Below, piece by piece: positions 1 to 8,997 of a stretch of DNA of 64,000 nt. How positions within the stretch are numbered: the stretch's first letter is position 1; every line of letters begins with the position of its first letter. Under the pieces are notes generated by a model. It worked only from the letters and a program-made list of their open reading frames with translations, was not told where the DNA came from and did not search any database. Location of the stretch: positions 1,736,001 to 1,800,000 of the forward strand of contig NZ_CP121684.1 in the NCBI RefSeq assembly GCF_029760935.1, given 5' to 3'. This DNA comes from Lysinibacter sp. HNR (GTDB taxonomy: Bacteria; Actinomycetota; Actinomycetes; Actinomycetales; Microbacteriaceae). The translations under genes and the position numbers were made by a program.

Positions 1-777
1 CTCGATAAGGACGAGGTCATTGCTCGCATCCTTATGGCTGAGGGACGGGGTAAAACAGTCGTCTTCACCCGCACCAAACGGGCGGCAGCCAAGCTTGTTG
101 ACGAGCTTAACGACCGAGGGTTTAACGCGGCAGCCGTGCACGGTGATCTCAATCAAGAACAGCGTGAGCGCGCAATGCAGGCGTTTAAATCGGGTAAGAA
201 AGACGTTCTTATCGCCACCGACGTCGCCGCTCGCGGAATCGACGTAGACGACGTTACCCATGTGATCAATCACACTATTCCCGAGGATGAGAAAACCTAT
301 CTCCACCGGGTCGGACGCACCGGACGTGCTGGACGCACCGGAATCGCCGTAACCTTTGTGGATTGGGAAGATCTTCACAAGTGGGCGCTCATTAATAAGG
401 CACTCGAGTTCAACCAGCCGGAGCCCGTTGAAACCTACTCTTCGTCGCCTCACCTCTACAGCGATCTCAATATTCCCGAAAGCGCTACCGGACGACTCAA
501 GCCGCCCGCCTCGCAGGAACCTGCGCCGCGCGAAAACTCACGTCGCCGCAGCGGATTACAGCGCACGAATCCCAAACAAGGCGAATCGAGAGGCACCTCC
601 AGAGACCCGAAAAACTCGGGAACCAACCGTTCACGCACACAGAAGAGCGAACCCTCGCAGGGGTCTAACTCAGCATCACAAGACGATCCAGCGACCACAG
701 CTCAGCAACCTCGTGTACGCCGTCGCCGTCGCCGACACCACGGCACGGCAGAGGGCTCTGCATCCCCCGCCGAATAA
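1..777 (+). CDS. DEAD-box ATP-dependent RNA helicase, C-terminal part (5' end outside window)
   Basis: The reading frame is open from base 1, so only the C-terminal part (about 258 residues) is present. The visible part is the second RecA-like domain of a DEAD-box helicase: the VVFTRTK strand, HGDLNQEQRERAM, motif V (ATDVAARGID) and motif VI (HRVGRTGRAGRTG), whose arginines contact ATP and RNA. After about residue 165 the protein becomes a disordered, basic Arg/Ser/Pro-rich tail that ends in a run of arginines and histidines, typical of cold-adapted or ribosome-associated helicases that bind RNA non-specifically. The likely role is RNA unwinding in ribosome assembly or mRNA decay. The family is certain. 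The exact orthologue (DeaD/CsdA, RhlE or other) cannot be settled without the N-terminus. Confidence 0.93.
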   Translation, partial: LDKDEVIARILMAEGRGKTVVFTRTKRAAAKLVDELNDRGFNAAAVHGDLNQEQRERAMQAFKSGKKDVLIATDVAARGIDVDDVTHVINHTIPEDEKTYLHRVGRTGRAGRTGIAVTFVDWEDLHKWALINKALEFNQPEPVETYSSSPHLYSDLNIPESATGRLKPPASQEPAPRENSRRRSGLQRTNPKQGESRGTSRDPKNSGTNRSRTQKSEPSQGSNSASQDDPATTAQQPRVRRRRRRHHGTAEGSASPAE

Positions 778-923
778 GCTCCCCGTCGTGGGTGCGTTCC
801 CCGAGGCCCAGGCGATACACAAGCAAATGTAATCTTCACTCCAGCGCCCCTCCCTGCTGCTAACCTGATCAAATATGTACCATCAGAGGTTCCCCTAAAA
901 CCTCTCCTCGTAAGGCGGTTTGC

Positions 924-1799
924 ATGACCAATACACCCACATCACTGAACGATCTAGTTGATGACGCAATCTTTCTCTCAGCAGAAACCCAATTGCTCGT
1001 TCAGAATCGCTGGGGTGGATTAAGCTGGAGTGTAGACACGCACACGCCATCATTTGTCTTCGAGGGAACACCTCCCACGGTCTTCCGCCCACACATTCTG
1101 GGATTTTCAACCGTCACGCCTCAACGCTGGGCATGGGGCTGGGATAGCAGCGATTTCTCCGAGGATACAATCTCTCTCGTCAAAAGCCTCCGCGAAAAGA
1201 TACTCTCGCTTGATATCCCCGAGTTATCCACACAAGACGAGTCTGAATGGGACAGTCTTCCCCTCCGAATTACAATCGCAATCAAGGCTCTCACCGGCCA
1301 CGCTATACACGTTGCGGCCAAAATAGGCGACAACAATACTCACGTATGGATGCTCCTCGAAGATCCAAAATTCGCACTGCCCGATCCCACTGCAGCTACG
1401 ATTGCCCAAGCCATTCGTGAGGGAAGCACAGGATCATACGTTACCGATATTCAACGCGCCCTCACCGCGTATGCCACACAGCGTAGGCTCCCTCTTCGCT
1501 GGGACACCCCGTCACCGCTCATCACGGTGGCTACTCTTACCATCTCCGAGAGCGCTGCTGTCCGTGTGGAGATCAACGAGCACGGCCGTGTTTCACGAGT
1601 CTCAGATCTGCCGACCACCCAGAACAGCGCTGCAAAGAGTGGGGAAGCTGCAGCCCCGCAACAGCTTAGCAACGCTCAACACACACCCGACCCGCAAGAC
1701 GACACTCCGCAACAGCGAGCCGATGCCCCCCAGCGTACCCCCGATCCGCAGGACAGGCAGCAACGAGGGTTCTTTGGTCGTCTCTTTGGTGGGCGTTAA
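924..1799 (+). CDS. Conserved hypothetical protein, DUF6882-like
   Basis: Encodes 291 residues with no signal peptide or membrane segment. The N-terminal 230 residues have a layout I associate with the actinobacterial DUF6882 family: an LDxLVDDAIFLS-like opening, then a WAWGWDSS motif near residue 75 (the family usually shows WxWAWANP), followed by a helical region. From about residue 235 there is a low-complexity Gln/Pro/Asp/Ala tail in which TPDPQD occurs twice, closing with GFFGRLFGGR. The function is unknown. It stands alone on the plus strand, 146 bp after the helicase, and converges with the PHP gene with 2 bp between them. The DUF assignment is from memory of the motif and is tentative. 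Confidence 0.75.
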   Translation: MTNTPTSLNDLVDDAIFLSAETQLLVQNRWGGLSWSVDTHTPSFVFEGTPPTVFRPHILGFSTVTPQRWAWGWDSSDFSEDTISLVKSLREKILSLDIPELSTQDESEWDSLPLRITIAIKALTGHAIHVAAKIGDNNTHVWMLLEDPKFALPDPTAATIAQAIREGSTGSYVTDIQRALTAYATQRRLPLRWDTPSPLITVATLTISESAAVRVEINEHGRVSRVSDLPTTQNSAAKSGEAAAPQQLSNAQHTPDPQDDTPQQRADAPQRTPDPQDRQQRGFFGRLFGGR

Positions 1800-1801
1800 A
1801 A

Positions 1802-2689
1802 CTAGCGTTTTTTCCCAGCATCCGTCGCCATTTTACGGACTATAGACGCATCGGTTGCGCAATCGCCCAGGCGATTTTCTTTGCCCGCACCGTGATAATC
1901 GCTCGATCCGGTCACCATCAAACCTAACCGCTCCGAGGCGCTCCTCAGTGGGGGAAGCCACTCGCGACGATTCTCCGGATGGTCAAGCTCAATGCCGTAC
2001 AGACCGGCATCGACCAGAGCCTCAAGCGCGGGAATGGGGATGGGTGCCCTCTGCCGGCTGGCCGCAGGGTGAGCCAGCACGGGCAATCCACCAGCCAGCC
2101 GAACCAGACGCACCGCCTCGAGGGTTTCCACCGCATAGTTGGGCACGTAATACTTACTCCCGGGGTGCAATACGTCGTTAAAAGCGGCACCCCGATCAGG
2201 ATAAAACCCAAGACTGACCAGGGCATCCGCGATGTGGGGCCGCCCTATTGTGGCCCCGTCCGATACCAGGCTTTCAACATCCGCCCAGCTGAGCGCAATA
2301 TCCTGCGAAATAAGCGCCACCATATCGCGGGCTCGCCGATCCCGATCCCTGCGCACTCGCTCCATAACCTCGTACAGCGCGGCATCCTGCGGGTCAATAA
2401 AATACGCCAGGAGATGAACCACAAATCCGGTGTGTGTTTTTGTGGTGAGCTCCACCCCGGGCACAAAAGAAAGGCCGTGCTCCCTCGCTGCCTCCTCCGC
2501 CTCCGCCCACCCGGCCATCGTGTCGTGGTCGGTAAGAGCTATTCCGCCCAAGCCAAGGTCCGCTGCCTCACGCACAATCTGGGAGGGGGTCAGGGTGCCG
2601 TCCGACGCTATGGAGTGTGTGTGCAGATCGTATCGACCCTCGGTCCACGCAACCTGTGACCACTGTTTCAGCAATCCGCTGTGGTTCAT
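1802..2689 (-). CDS. PHP-domain metal-dependent phosphoesterase (RNase AM/TrpH-like)
   Basis: A 295-residue PHP-superfamily hydrolase. The metal-binding motifs are in family order: DLHTHSIASDG at residues 21-31, LTDHDT near 55, GVEL near 78, an AHPAA motif near residue 207, and GSSDYHG near 267. The length fits the single-domain YciV/TrpH group, whose members remove 5' nucleotides from short RNAs or dephosphorylate 3',5'-nucleoside bisphosphates. The likely role is RNA trimming or pAp-type nucleotide turnover in the cytoplasm. No polymerase or HisJ signature is present. It lies downstream of leuA on the same strand with a 39-bp gap, so read-through is possible. The substrate is inferred from the family only. 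Confidence 0.88.
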   Translation of the reverse strand: MNHSGLLKQWSQVAWTEGRYDLHTHSIASDGTLTPSQIVREAADLGLGGIALTDHDTMAGWAEAEEAAREHGLSFVPGVELTTKTHTGFVVHLLAYFIDPQDAALYEVMERVRRDRDRRARDMVALISQDIALSWADVESLVSDGATIGRPHIADALVSLGFYPDRGAAFNDVLHPGSKYYVPNYAVETLEAVRLVRLAGGLPVLAHPAASRQRAPIPIPALEALVDAGLYGIELDHPENRREWLPPLRSASERLGLMVTGSSDYHGAGKENRLGDCATDASIVRKMATDAGKKR

Positions 2690-2728
2690 CCCTCCATGCT
2701 ATCCCGGAAAGCACCCCGTACCAGTCAG

Positions 2729-4522
<1,794 letters not shown>

Positions 4523-4552
4523 TTACTGTACGGATGAGCCAACAACAAAACT

Positions 4553-4590
4553 CCGCAACGAGGAGGCCCGAAATCTAGGACTCGTCGCGG
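4553..4590 (-). terminator. Candidate leuA attenuator hairpin
   Basis: On the minus strand the arm CCGCGACGAG (4590-4581) can pair with CTCGTTGCGG (4562-4553) over ten positions, one of them a G-U pair, with an 18-nt loop. It is followed by AGTTTTGTTGTT, a T-rich run. The 5' arm overlaps the last codons and sits just before the stop of the leader peptide, so a ribosome waiting on the Leu codons would sit next to it. This is the geometry expected of an amino-acid attenuator. The terminator role is inferred; competing structures were not computed. Confidence 0.6.
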
Positions 4591-4619
4591 CAGCTAAGAA
4601 GGAGCGCAAGGTAAGACAC
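4575..4619 (-). CDS. leuA leader peptide (14 residues, Leu-rich)
   Basis: A short reading frame on the leuA strand starts with GTG and reads MSYLALLLSCRDES, then TAG. Four of 14 codons are leucine (CTT, CTC, CTT, CTT), three of them consecutive. An in-frame TAA lies a few codons upstream and the GTG is the only start codon in the open stretch. A GGAG sits almost against the start, so the start could be read weakly. LLLSCRDE-type leader peptides before leuA are a known pattern in Actinobacteria, where leucine scarcity stalls the ribosome and favours read-through into leuA. It is too short for ordinary gene callers. Confidence 0.7.
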   Translation of the reverse strand: MSYLALLLSCRDES

Positions 4620-4669
4620 ACTCCAACGTTAGCACCAAGTGCCACAAACACAAACAGTAAAAACCGACA

Positions 4670-5671
4670 TTAAAAGCCTAATCGTCTCAACATCTTGGGG
4701 TCGCGCTGCCACTCTTTTGCCACCTTGACCCGGAGCGAGAGATACACTTTTTTGCCCACGAGAGGTTCAATCTGTGCCCGAGCCACCCTGCCAACGTTGC
4801 GAAGCCTCGAGCCCTGATGACCGATGATGATGCCCTTCTGGCTATCCCGCTCAACATAAATATTGGCGTAGATCTCAAGGAGCGGTTTGTCTTCACGCTC
4901 AATGGTCTCCTCAATCGAAACCGCTATCGAGTGGGGCAACTCGTCGCGCACCCCCTCAAGGGCCGCCTCGCGAATAAACTCCGCGATGCGGTCATCCGTA
5001 AGCTCATCGGTGACGCTCTCGTCCGGATACAATTGCGGCGAAACGGGCATCAATTTTACCAACTCAGCGGCCAAAATATCTATCTGCTCACCCGTGACGG
5101 CAGAGAGCGGAATCACTGCATCCCACTCGCGCATCTCACCAACCGCAGCCAGCTGTGTAATGGCCTGCGTACGACTTGCTACATCCATCTTGGTCACGAT
5201 GGCCACCTTCTTGGCCCGAGGGAAGAGACTCAGTTCATCGTTAATAAAACGATCTCCGGGGCCAAGCTTTTCATTGGCGGGCACACAGAAACCGATAACA
5301 TCCACATCACCGAGAATCGATTTTACGAGGGCGTTTAAGCGCTCCCCCAGCAGGGTTCGAGGCCTGTGTATTCCCGGAGTATCCACCACGATAATCTGCC
5401 CGTCTTGACGATGGACAATACCCCGAATCGCGCGGCGGGTTGTCTGAGGTTTGTCGCTAGTGATCGCGATCTTCTCACCCACCAGCGCGTTGGTTAGAGT
5501 TGACTTTCCAACGTTTGGTCGCCCAATGAAGGACACAAATCCCGCCCGGTACTGTGGGTCGGCGACACCATCGTCCGACACCTGGAAACTCGACTCGGGT
5601 ACTGGTCCACGAGAGTTTAACCCGGATTCTGAGTTCTGGGGGCCTGGCTCGGGCACTGAATTCTGAGTCAC
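4670..5671 (-). CDS. era: GTPase Era, ribosome assembly factor
   Basis: A 333-residue GTPase that binds the 3' end of 16S rRNA during 30S maturation. Visible motifs are G1 GRPNVGKST near residue 51, G3 VDTPG near residue 97, G4 TKMD near residue 160, and a C-terminal KH domain with IIGHQGSRLRNVGRVAR. The first 40 residues are an extra, disordered Ser/Pro/Glu-rich extension relative to the E. coli protein (about 300 residues). Its start overlaps the stop of the CorC-like gene by 4 bp, so the two are translationally coupled. It is the last gene of the HIT-phoH-ybeY-corC-era operon. Confidence 0.97.
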   Translation of the reverse strand: MTQNSVPEPGPQNSESGLNSRGPVPESSFQVSDDGVADPQYRAGFVSFIGRPNVGKSTLTNALVGEKIAITSDKPQTTRRAIRGIVHRQDGQIIVVDTPGIHRPRTLLGERLNALVKSILGDVDVIGFCVPANEKLGPGDRFINDELSLFPRAKKVAIVTKMDVASRTQAITQLAAVGEMREWDAVIPLSAVTGEQIDILAAELVKLMPVSPQLYPDESVTDELTDDRIAEFIREAALEGVRDELPHSIAVSIEETIEREDKPLLEIYANIYVERDSQKGIIIGHQGSRLRNVGRVARAQIEPLVGKKVYLSLRVKVAKEWQRDPKMLRRLGF

Positions 5672-7011
5672 GCGTTCCCCTCCTCCCCGCTCTTTTTTCC
5701 TTGAGACGTGTCTGGCGGATAAACAGAATCCTGCACTATCGCAGGGGTATCGTCAGCATAAGCAATAACGGTGAGAAGCATTTTTGCTCGCCCACCAATA
5801 CGCTCGGCAACAAGGACGAGGCCGTTCACCCGAACCTCGTCCCCCGCAACGGGAAGACGCCCGTGGATCTTGGAGAAGTACCCACCCACAGAATCCACCT
5901 CGTCGTCGTCCAGTTGAACACCAAAAAGTTGACCTAGATCCTCAAGCGGCACACGAGCACCCACCCGGTATTTTCCCTCATCCAGGTTTTCAATGGGAAC
6001 GTCTTCTCGATCGTACTCGTCAAGAATCTCCCCCACCAATTCTTCTATGAGGTCTTCAAGCGTTACCAGACCCGCAATCCCGCCGTACTCGTCAACAACA
6101 AGCGCCAGGTGGCTTGATTCCACCTGCATCTGTTTGAGTAGGGTATCGGTTTTCTGAGCTTCCGGCACAAAAACAGCGGGTTTCATAATCTGGGTGACCG
6201 CGGTTGTTGCAAAATCTTCCGGGTGGCGAAAAAGCGCCTTAGTCACGTCACGCAGATAGAGAACCCCCTCGATATTGTCTACCTCGTCACGCTCAACGGG
6301 AACTCGAGAGTGCCCCGACTGCATCAGAATGTCCATAGCCTCGGGCAGGGTCGCGGTGGCGGGAACCGTTACCATGTGCGTCCGAGGAACCATAACCTCG
6401 CGCACATACGTCTCGTTGAACTCAAAAATAGAGTGGATGAGCTCACGGTCGTCGTCCTCAAGCAGATCGTGCTCCGCAGCCTGGTCAACCATGCTGAGTA
6501 GCTGCTGACCGTTATTCACGCTCACGGAGTGAGGCCTCCCGGGTGTGACCCTATCGCCCAGACGCACCAAAACGTTTGCAAGGGGCCCCAACACTACACG
6601 GACGCCTCGGACCAGAGGAGCCACAATGGCAAGCAGCACTACAGCGTGTCGGCGCCCCACGCTCCGGGGGCTTGACCCCACCAAAACAAAGGAAACCGCC
6701 GTCATCACAAGCGCCGAAATAACCAGCGTGAGCCACAGCTTATTCAACGTAAAAGCCAGGGTGAGGGTTACCAGAACCGCCGAAGTCGTCTCCGCAATAA
6801 CACGAAAAAAGTTGATGGCGTTGGTGTGTGCGTCCGTGTCAAGGGCGATTGCACGCAGAGCCTTTTGTGATCGGGGGCTCCTATCTGCGACCTCCTCGAT
6901 CTCTGCACGCGAGAGGGAGCTTATTGCAGAGTCTGACGCGGCCAAAAGACCCCCCAGAGCGACCAGGGCAACTGCACTCACAATAAGAATCGCAACTACA
7001 ATGGGAGTCAT
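5668..7011 (-). CDS. CNNM/CorC-HlyC family membrane protein with CBS domains
   Basis: A 447-residue protein with an N-terminal DUF21 (CNNM) membrane domain of about four hydrophobic segments up to residue 145, including the conserved SPRSVGRRH turn. A pair of CBS domains follows (about 200-325; REVMVPRTHMVTVPA and VDEYGGIAGLVTLEDL), and then a CorC_HlyC domain (about 345-420). Family members are linked to magnesium or cobalt transport; the 'hemolysin' label is historical. The CBS pair probably senses adenine nucleotides. It lies between ybeY (1 bp away) and era (4-bp overlap), the usual actinobacterial order. The transported ion is an inference. Confidence 0.9.
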   Translation of the reverse strand: MTPIVVAILIVSAVALVALGGLLAASDSAISSLSRAEIEEVADRSPRSQKALRAIALDTDAHTNAINFFRVIAETTSAVLVTLTLAFTLNKLWLTLVISALVMTAVSFVLVGSSPRSVGRRHAVVLLAIVAPLVRGVRVVLGPLANVLVRLGDRVTPGRPHSVSVNNGQQLLSMVDQAAEHDLLEDDDRELIHSIFEFNETYVREVMVPRTHMVTVPATATLPEAMDILMQSGHSRVPVERDEVDNIEGVLYLRDVTKALFRHPEDFATTAVTQIMKPAVFVPEAQKTDTLLKQMQVESSHLALVVDEYGGIAGLVTLEDLIEELVGEILDEYDREDVPIENLDEGKYRVGARVPLEDLGQLFGVQLDDDEVDSVGGYFSKIHGRLPVAGDEVRVNGLVLVAERIGGRAKMLLTVIAYADDTPAIVQDSVYPPDTSQGKKSGEEGNA

Positions 7012-7470
7012 TTAGCGCTGCTCACCTGCGGCAAAACTCACAAGAATGTCGCGCTGAAGACCGAACATTTCCTTTTCCTCGTGGGGCTCCGCATGGTCAA
7101 AGCCCAGGAGGTGCAGAATTCCGTGGGTGAGGAGCAGCCGAATCTCATCCATCACACTGTGGTCTGCAGACTCAGCCTGAACTTGGGCAACCTGCGGACA
7201 GATCACCACGTCACCCAGAAGACCGGGGGGCGTAATCGCGTCTGCGCTTCCGGGGCGAAGCTCATCCATGGGAAAGCTCAGCACATCGGTGGGGCCGGAC
7301 TCGTCCATCCACTGAACGTGAAGCTGCTCCATCGCCCCCTCATCAACAAGGACAATGGCGAGGTCAGCATCGGGATGAACCTTCATGAAGTTGAGGGTAA
7401 AAGCCGCCAGCCTCTGAAGAGAGGCCTCATCAACCTCCTCTGAAGACTCATTGTTAATCTCGATGCTCAT
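7012..7470 (-). CDS. ybeY: Endoribonuclease YbeY, rRNA maturation factor
   Basis: A 152-residue protein of normal YbeY length. The zinc-binding signature is HGILHLLGFDHAEPHE near residues 115-130, with three histidines in the family's HxxxHxxGxxH pattern. YbeY acts in 16S rRNA 3'-end processing and late 70S quality control. Its start overlaps the phoH stop by 4 bp and its stop is next to the CorC-like start, so it is part of a tightly coupled operon whose other members (PhoH, Era) also act on RNA and ribosomes. Confidence 0.95.
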   Translation of the reverse strand: MSIEINNESSEEVDEASLQRLAAFTLNFMKVHPDADLAIVLVDEGAMEQLHVQWMDESGPTDVLSFPMDELRPGSADAITPPGLLGDVVICPQVAQVQAESADHSVMDEIRLLLTHGILHLLGFDHAEPHEEKEMFGLQRDILVSFAAGEQR

Positions 7471-8504
7471 GCTTCATTCCTCAACTGTCTCGCTTTTTTC
7501 TCTTCGCTTCGGCGATGTTTTTCCGCCTGCTGGGCCTCGTCGTAGGCGGTATAGGCGTCGATAATACGCCCGACAAGGGTGTGTCGCACAACATCATCGC
7601 TTGTGAGCCGCGCAAAATAAATATCGTCGATGTTGTCCAGCACCGTGGTCACCAAACGAAGCCCGCTTGTTGCAAGGGGAAGATCCACCTGGGTGATGTC
7701 GCCCGTGACCACCATGCGGGAGCCAAACCCTAGACGGGTGAGGAACATCTTCATCTGCTCGGGGGTGGTGTTTTGTGCTTCATCAAGCACAACAAAAGAA
7801 TCGTTGAGGGTACGGCCACGCATATAGGCAAGGGGGGCCACCTCGATGGTTCCGCTCTCGATCAGGCGAGGAACTGTATCCGCATCTATCATTTCGCTGA
7901 GGGCGTCGAAGAGCGGCCGCAAATAGGGATCAATTTTGTCTTCCAGCGTCCCCGGAAGATAACCAAGATTTTCCCCAGCCTCCACTGCCGGACGGGTAAG
8001 AATAATCTTGCTGACCTCCTGCCGTTGCAGGGCCTGCACCGCCTTTGCCATAGCCAGATAGGTTTTACCGGTACCCGCCGGGCCTATTCCAAAAACAATG
8101 GTATGGTCATCGATAGCGTCAACGTAATCGCGCTGCCCCTCAGTTTTTGGCCGGATTATCTTTCCACGCGCATTAAGAATGACCTCCCCCAACACCTCTG
8201 AGGCTCTCTTCTGCGAACCGGAATCCACCATCTTGCTGCTCTGCTGCACGTCAAGACGCGTCATTTGGGCTCCTCCCCGGGCAAGTGTCAAAAGCTCCCC
8301 CACCACCTCTGCACTTGCGGCCACCGCGTCCAGGGGCCCGCTTAGGGTGAGGACGTCACCCCGCACATGAACGGAAACGTTCGGATGACTCTTCTCTAAC
8401 TCGTGAAGCAGACCATCACCCGGCCCCAGAAAAGAAACCAGATCAACCCCTGTGAGCTGAACCGTCTGGGTTATGGACGGCACCTGCGGTTGTTCTTTAG
8501 GCAC
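7467..8504 (-). CDS. phoH: PhoH family ATPase
   Basis: A 345-residue PhoH-like protein. An N-terminal KH-like segment (residues 15-95) precedes a P-loop ATPase with Walker A GPAGTGKT near residue 140, and the Walker B/DEAQNTT segment near residue 240. PhoH proteins are RNA-linked ATPases, often beside ybeY. Here the 4-bp overlap with ybeY suggests a joint role in rRNA or small-RNA handling. The C-terminal 30 residues are charged and helical. Its first codons overlap the end of the HIT gene by 8 bp. Confidence 0.94.
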   Translation of the reverse strand: MPKEQPQVPSITQTVQLTGVDLVSFLGPGDGLLHELEKSHPNVSVHVRGDVLTLSGPLDAVAASAEVVGELLTLARGGAQMTRLDVQQSSKMVDSGSQKRASEVLGEVILNARGKIIRPKTEGQRDYVDAIDDHTIVFGIGPAGTGKTYLAMAKAVQALQRQEVSKIILTRPAVEAGENLGYLPGTLEDKIDPYLRPLFDALSEMIDADTVPRLIESGTIEVAPLAYMRGRTLNDSFVVLDEAQNTTPEQMKMFLTRLGFGSRMVVTGDITQVDLPLATSGLRLVTTVLDNIDDIYFARLTSDDVVRHTLVGRIIDAYTAYDEAQQAEKHRRSEEKKARQLRNEA

Positions 8505-8847
8505 CTAGGGTGTGCTCCTCTAGTCCGCCCGCTAAAAGGTGCGCATGCACGTGAAAAACGGTTTGGCCGGCGGCGGCTCCGTTATTAAACACAAGACGAT
8601 AGTCACCGTCTGCTAGCCGTGTCGCCAAATCTTTAGCCACGGATACAATCTCTGCGAGTAACCCCGGGTCTCCGGCGGCAAGCTCGGTGACATCACGATA
8701 GGTTGTTTCCTTGGGAATAATCAGAATGTGTATGGGAGCCTGCGGTGCAATATCGGCAAAGGCAAGAACCCGTTCGGTTTCGGCAAGCACCTCAACGGGG
8801 ATCTCACCGGATACGATCCGGCCAAAAACGGTGGGTTCATCAGACAT
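8497..8847 (-). CDS. HIT family nucleotide-binding hydrolase
   Basis: A Hint-type histidine-triad protein of about 116 residues. The catalytic HVHAHLLAG motif (H-x-H-x-H) lies near residue 101, and the N-terminal motif IVSGEIPVEVLAE is typical. It probably hydrolyses adenosine 5'-phosphoramidate-type nucleotides. I prefer the ATG at 8847 over one three codons upstream at 8856. A TAGAAT -10 box ends exactly 7 bp before the ATG at 8847, and no ribosome-binding site precedes it, which suggests a leaderless transcript. It is the first gene of the operon phoH-ybeY-corC-era, overlapping phoH by 8 bp. Confidence 0.92.
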   Translation of the reverse strand: MSDEPTVFGRIVSGEIPVEVLAETERVLAFADIAPQAPIHILIIPKETTYRDVTELAAGDPGLLAEIVSVAKDLATRLADGDYRLVFNNGAAAGQTVFHVHAHLLAGGLEEHTLGA

Positions 8848-8854
8848 AAAAAAC

Positions 8855-8873
8855 ATTCTACCGATCTGATCGG
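8855..8873 (-). promoter_or_regulatory. Putative -10 box and adjacent palindrome upstream of the HIT-era operon
   Basis: On the minus strand TAGAAT (8860-8855) is followed after 7 bp by the HIT start codon at 8847. Immediately upstream lies a perfect inverted repeat, CCGATC-T-GATCGG (8861-8873), in the -10/-35 spacer, where a repressor could bind. No convincing -35 box is visible. The promoter reading rests on the match to the actinobacterial TANAAT consensus and the spacing. Confidence 0.35.
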
Positions 8874-8966
8874 AACAAGACGAGCTTCGCTATTTTTCTT
8901 GCGGGCTACCCGCCCCAAAAAGCCACCACACCAACCCCGTTCGGGTACAAGATCTTCACAGTCAAA

Positions 8967-8997
8967 TAGAATAAAACTCATGAGGTTTTTTGCATGA
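8967..8997 (+). promoter_or_regulatory. Putative leaderless promoter with 5-codon ORF coupled to murE
   Basis: A TAGAAT -10 box (8967-8972) is followed after 7 bp by an ATG at 8980 that opens the tiny frame MRFFA. Its TGA stop overlaps the murE ATG (ATGA at 8994-8997). The spacing is that of a leaderless transcript, with the mini-ORF delivering ribosomes to murE by termination-reinitiation. A GAGG inside the mini-ORF could also serve murE directly as a ribosome-binding site. The mini-ORF may be chance. Confidence 0.3.
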
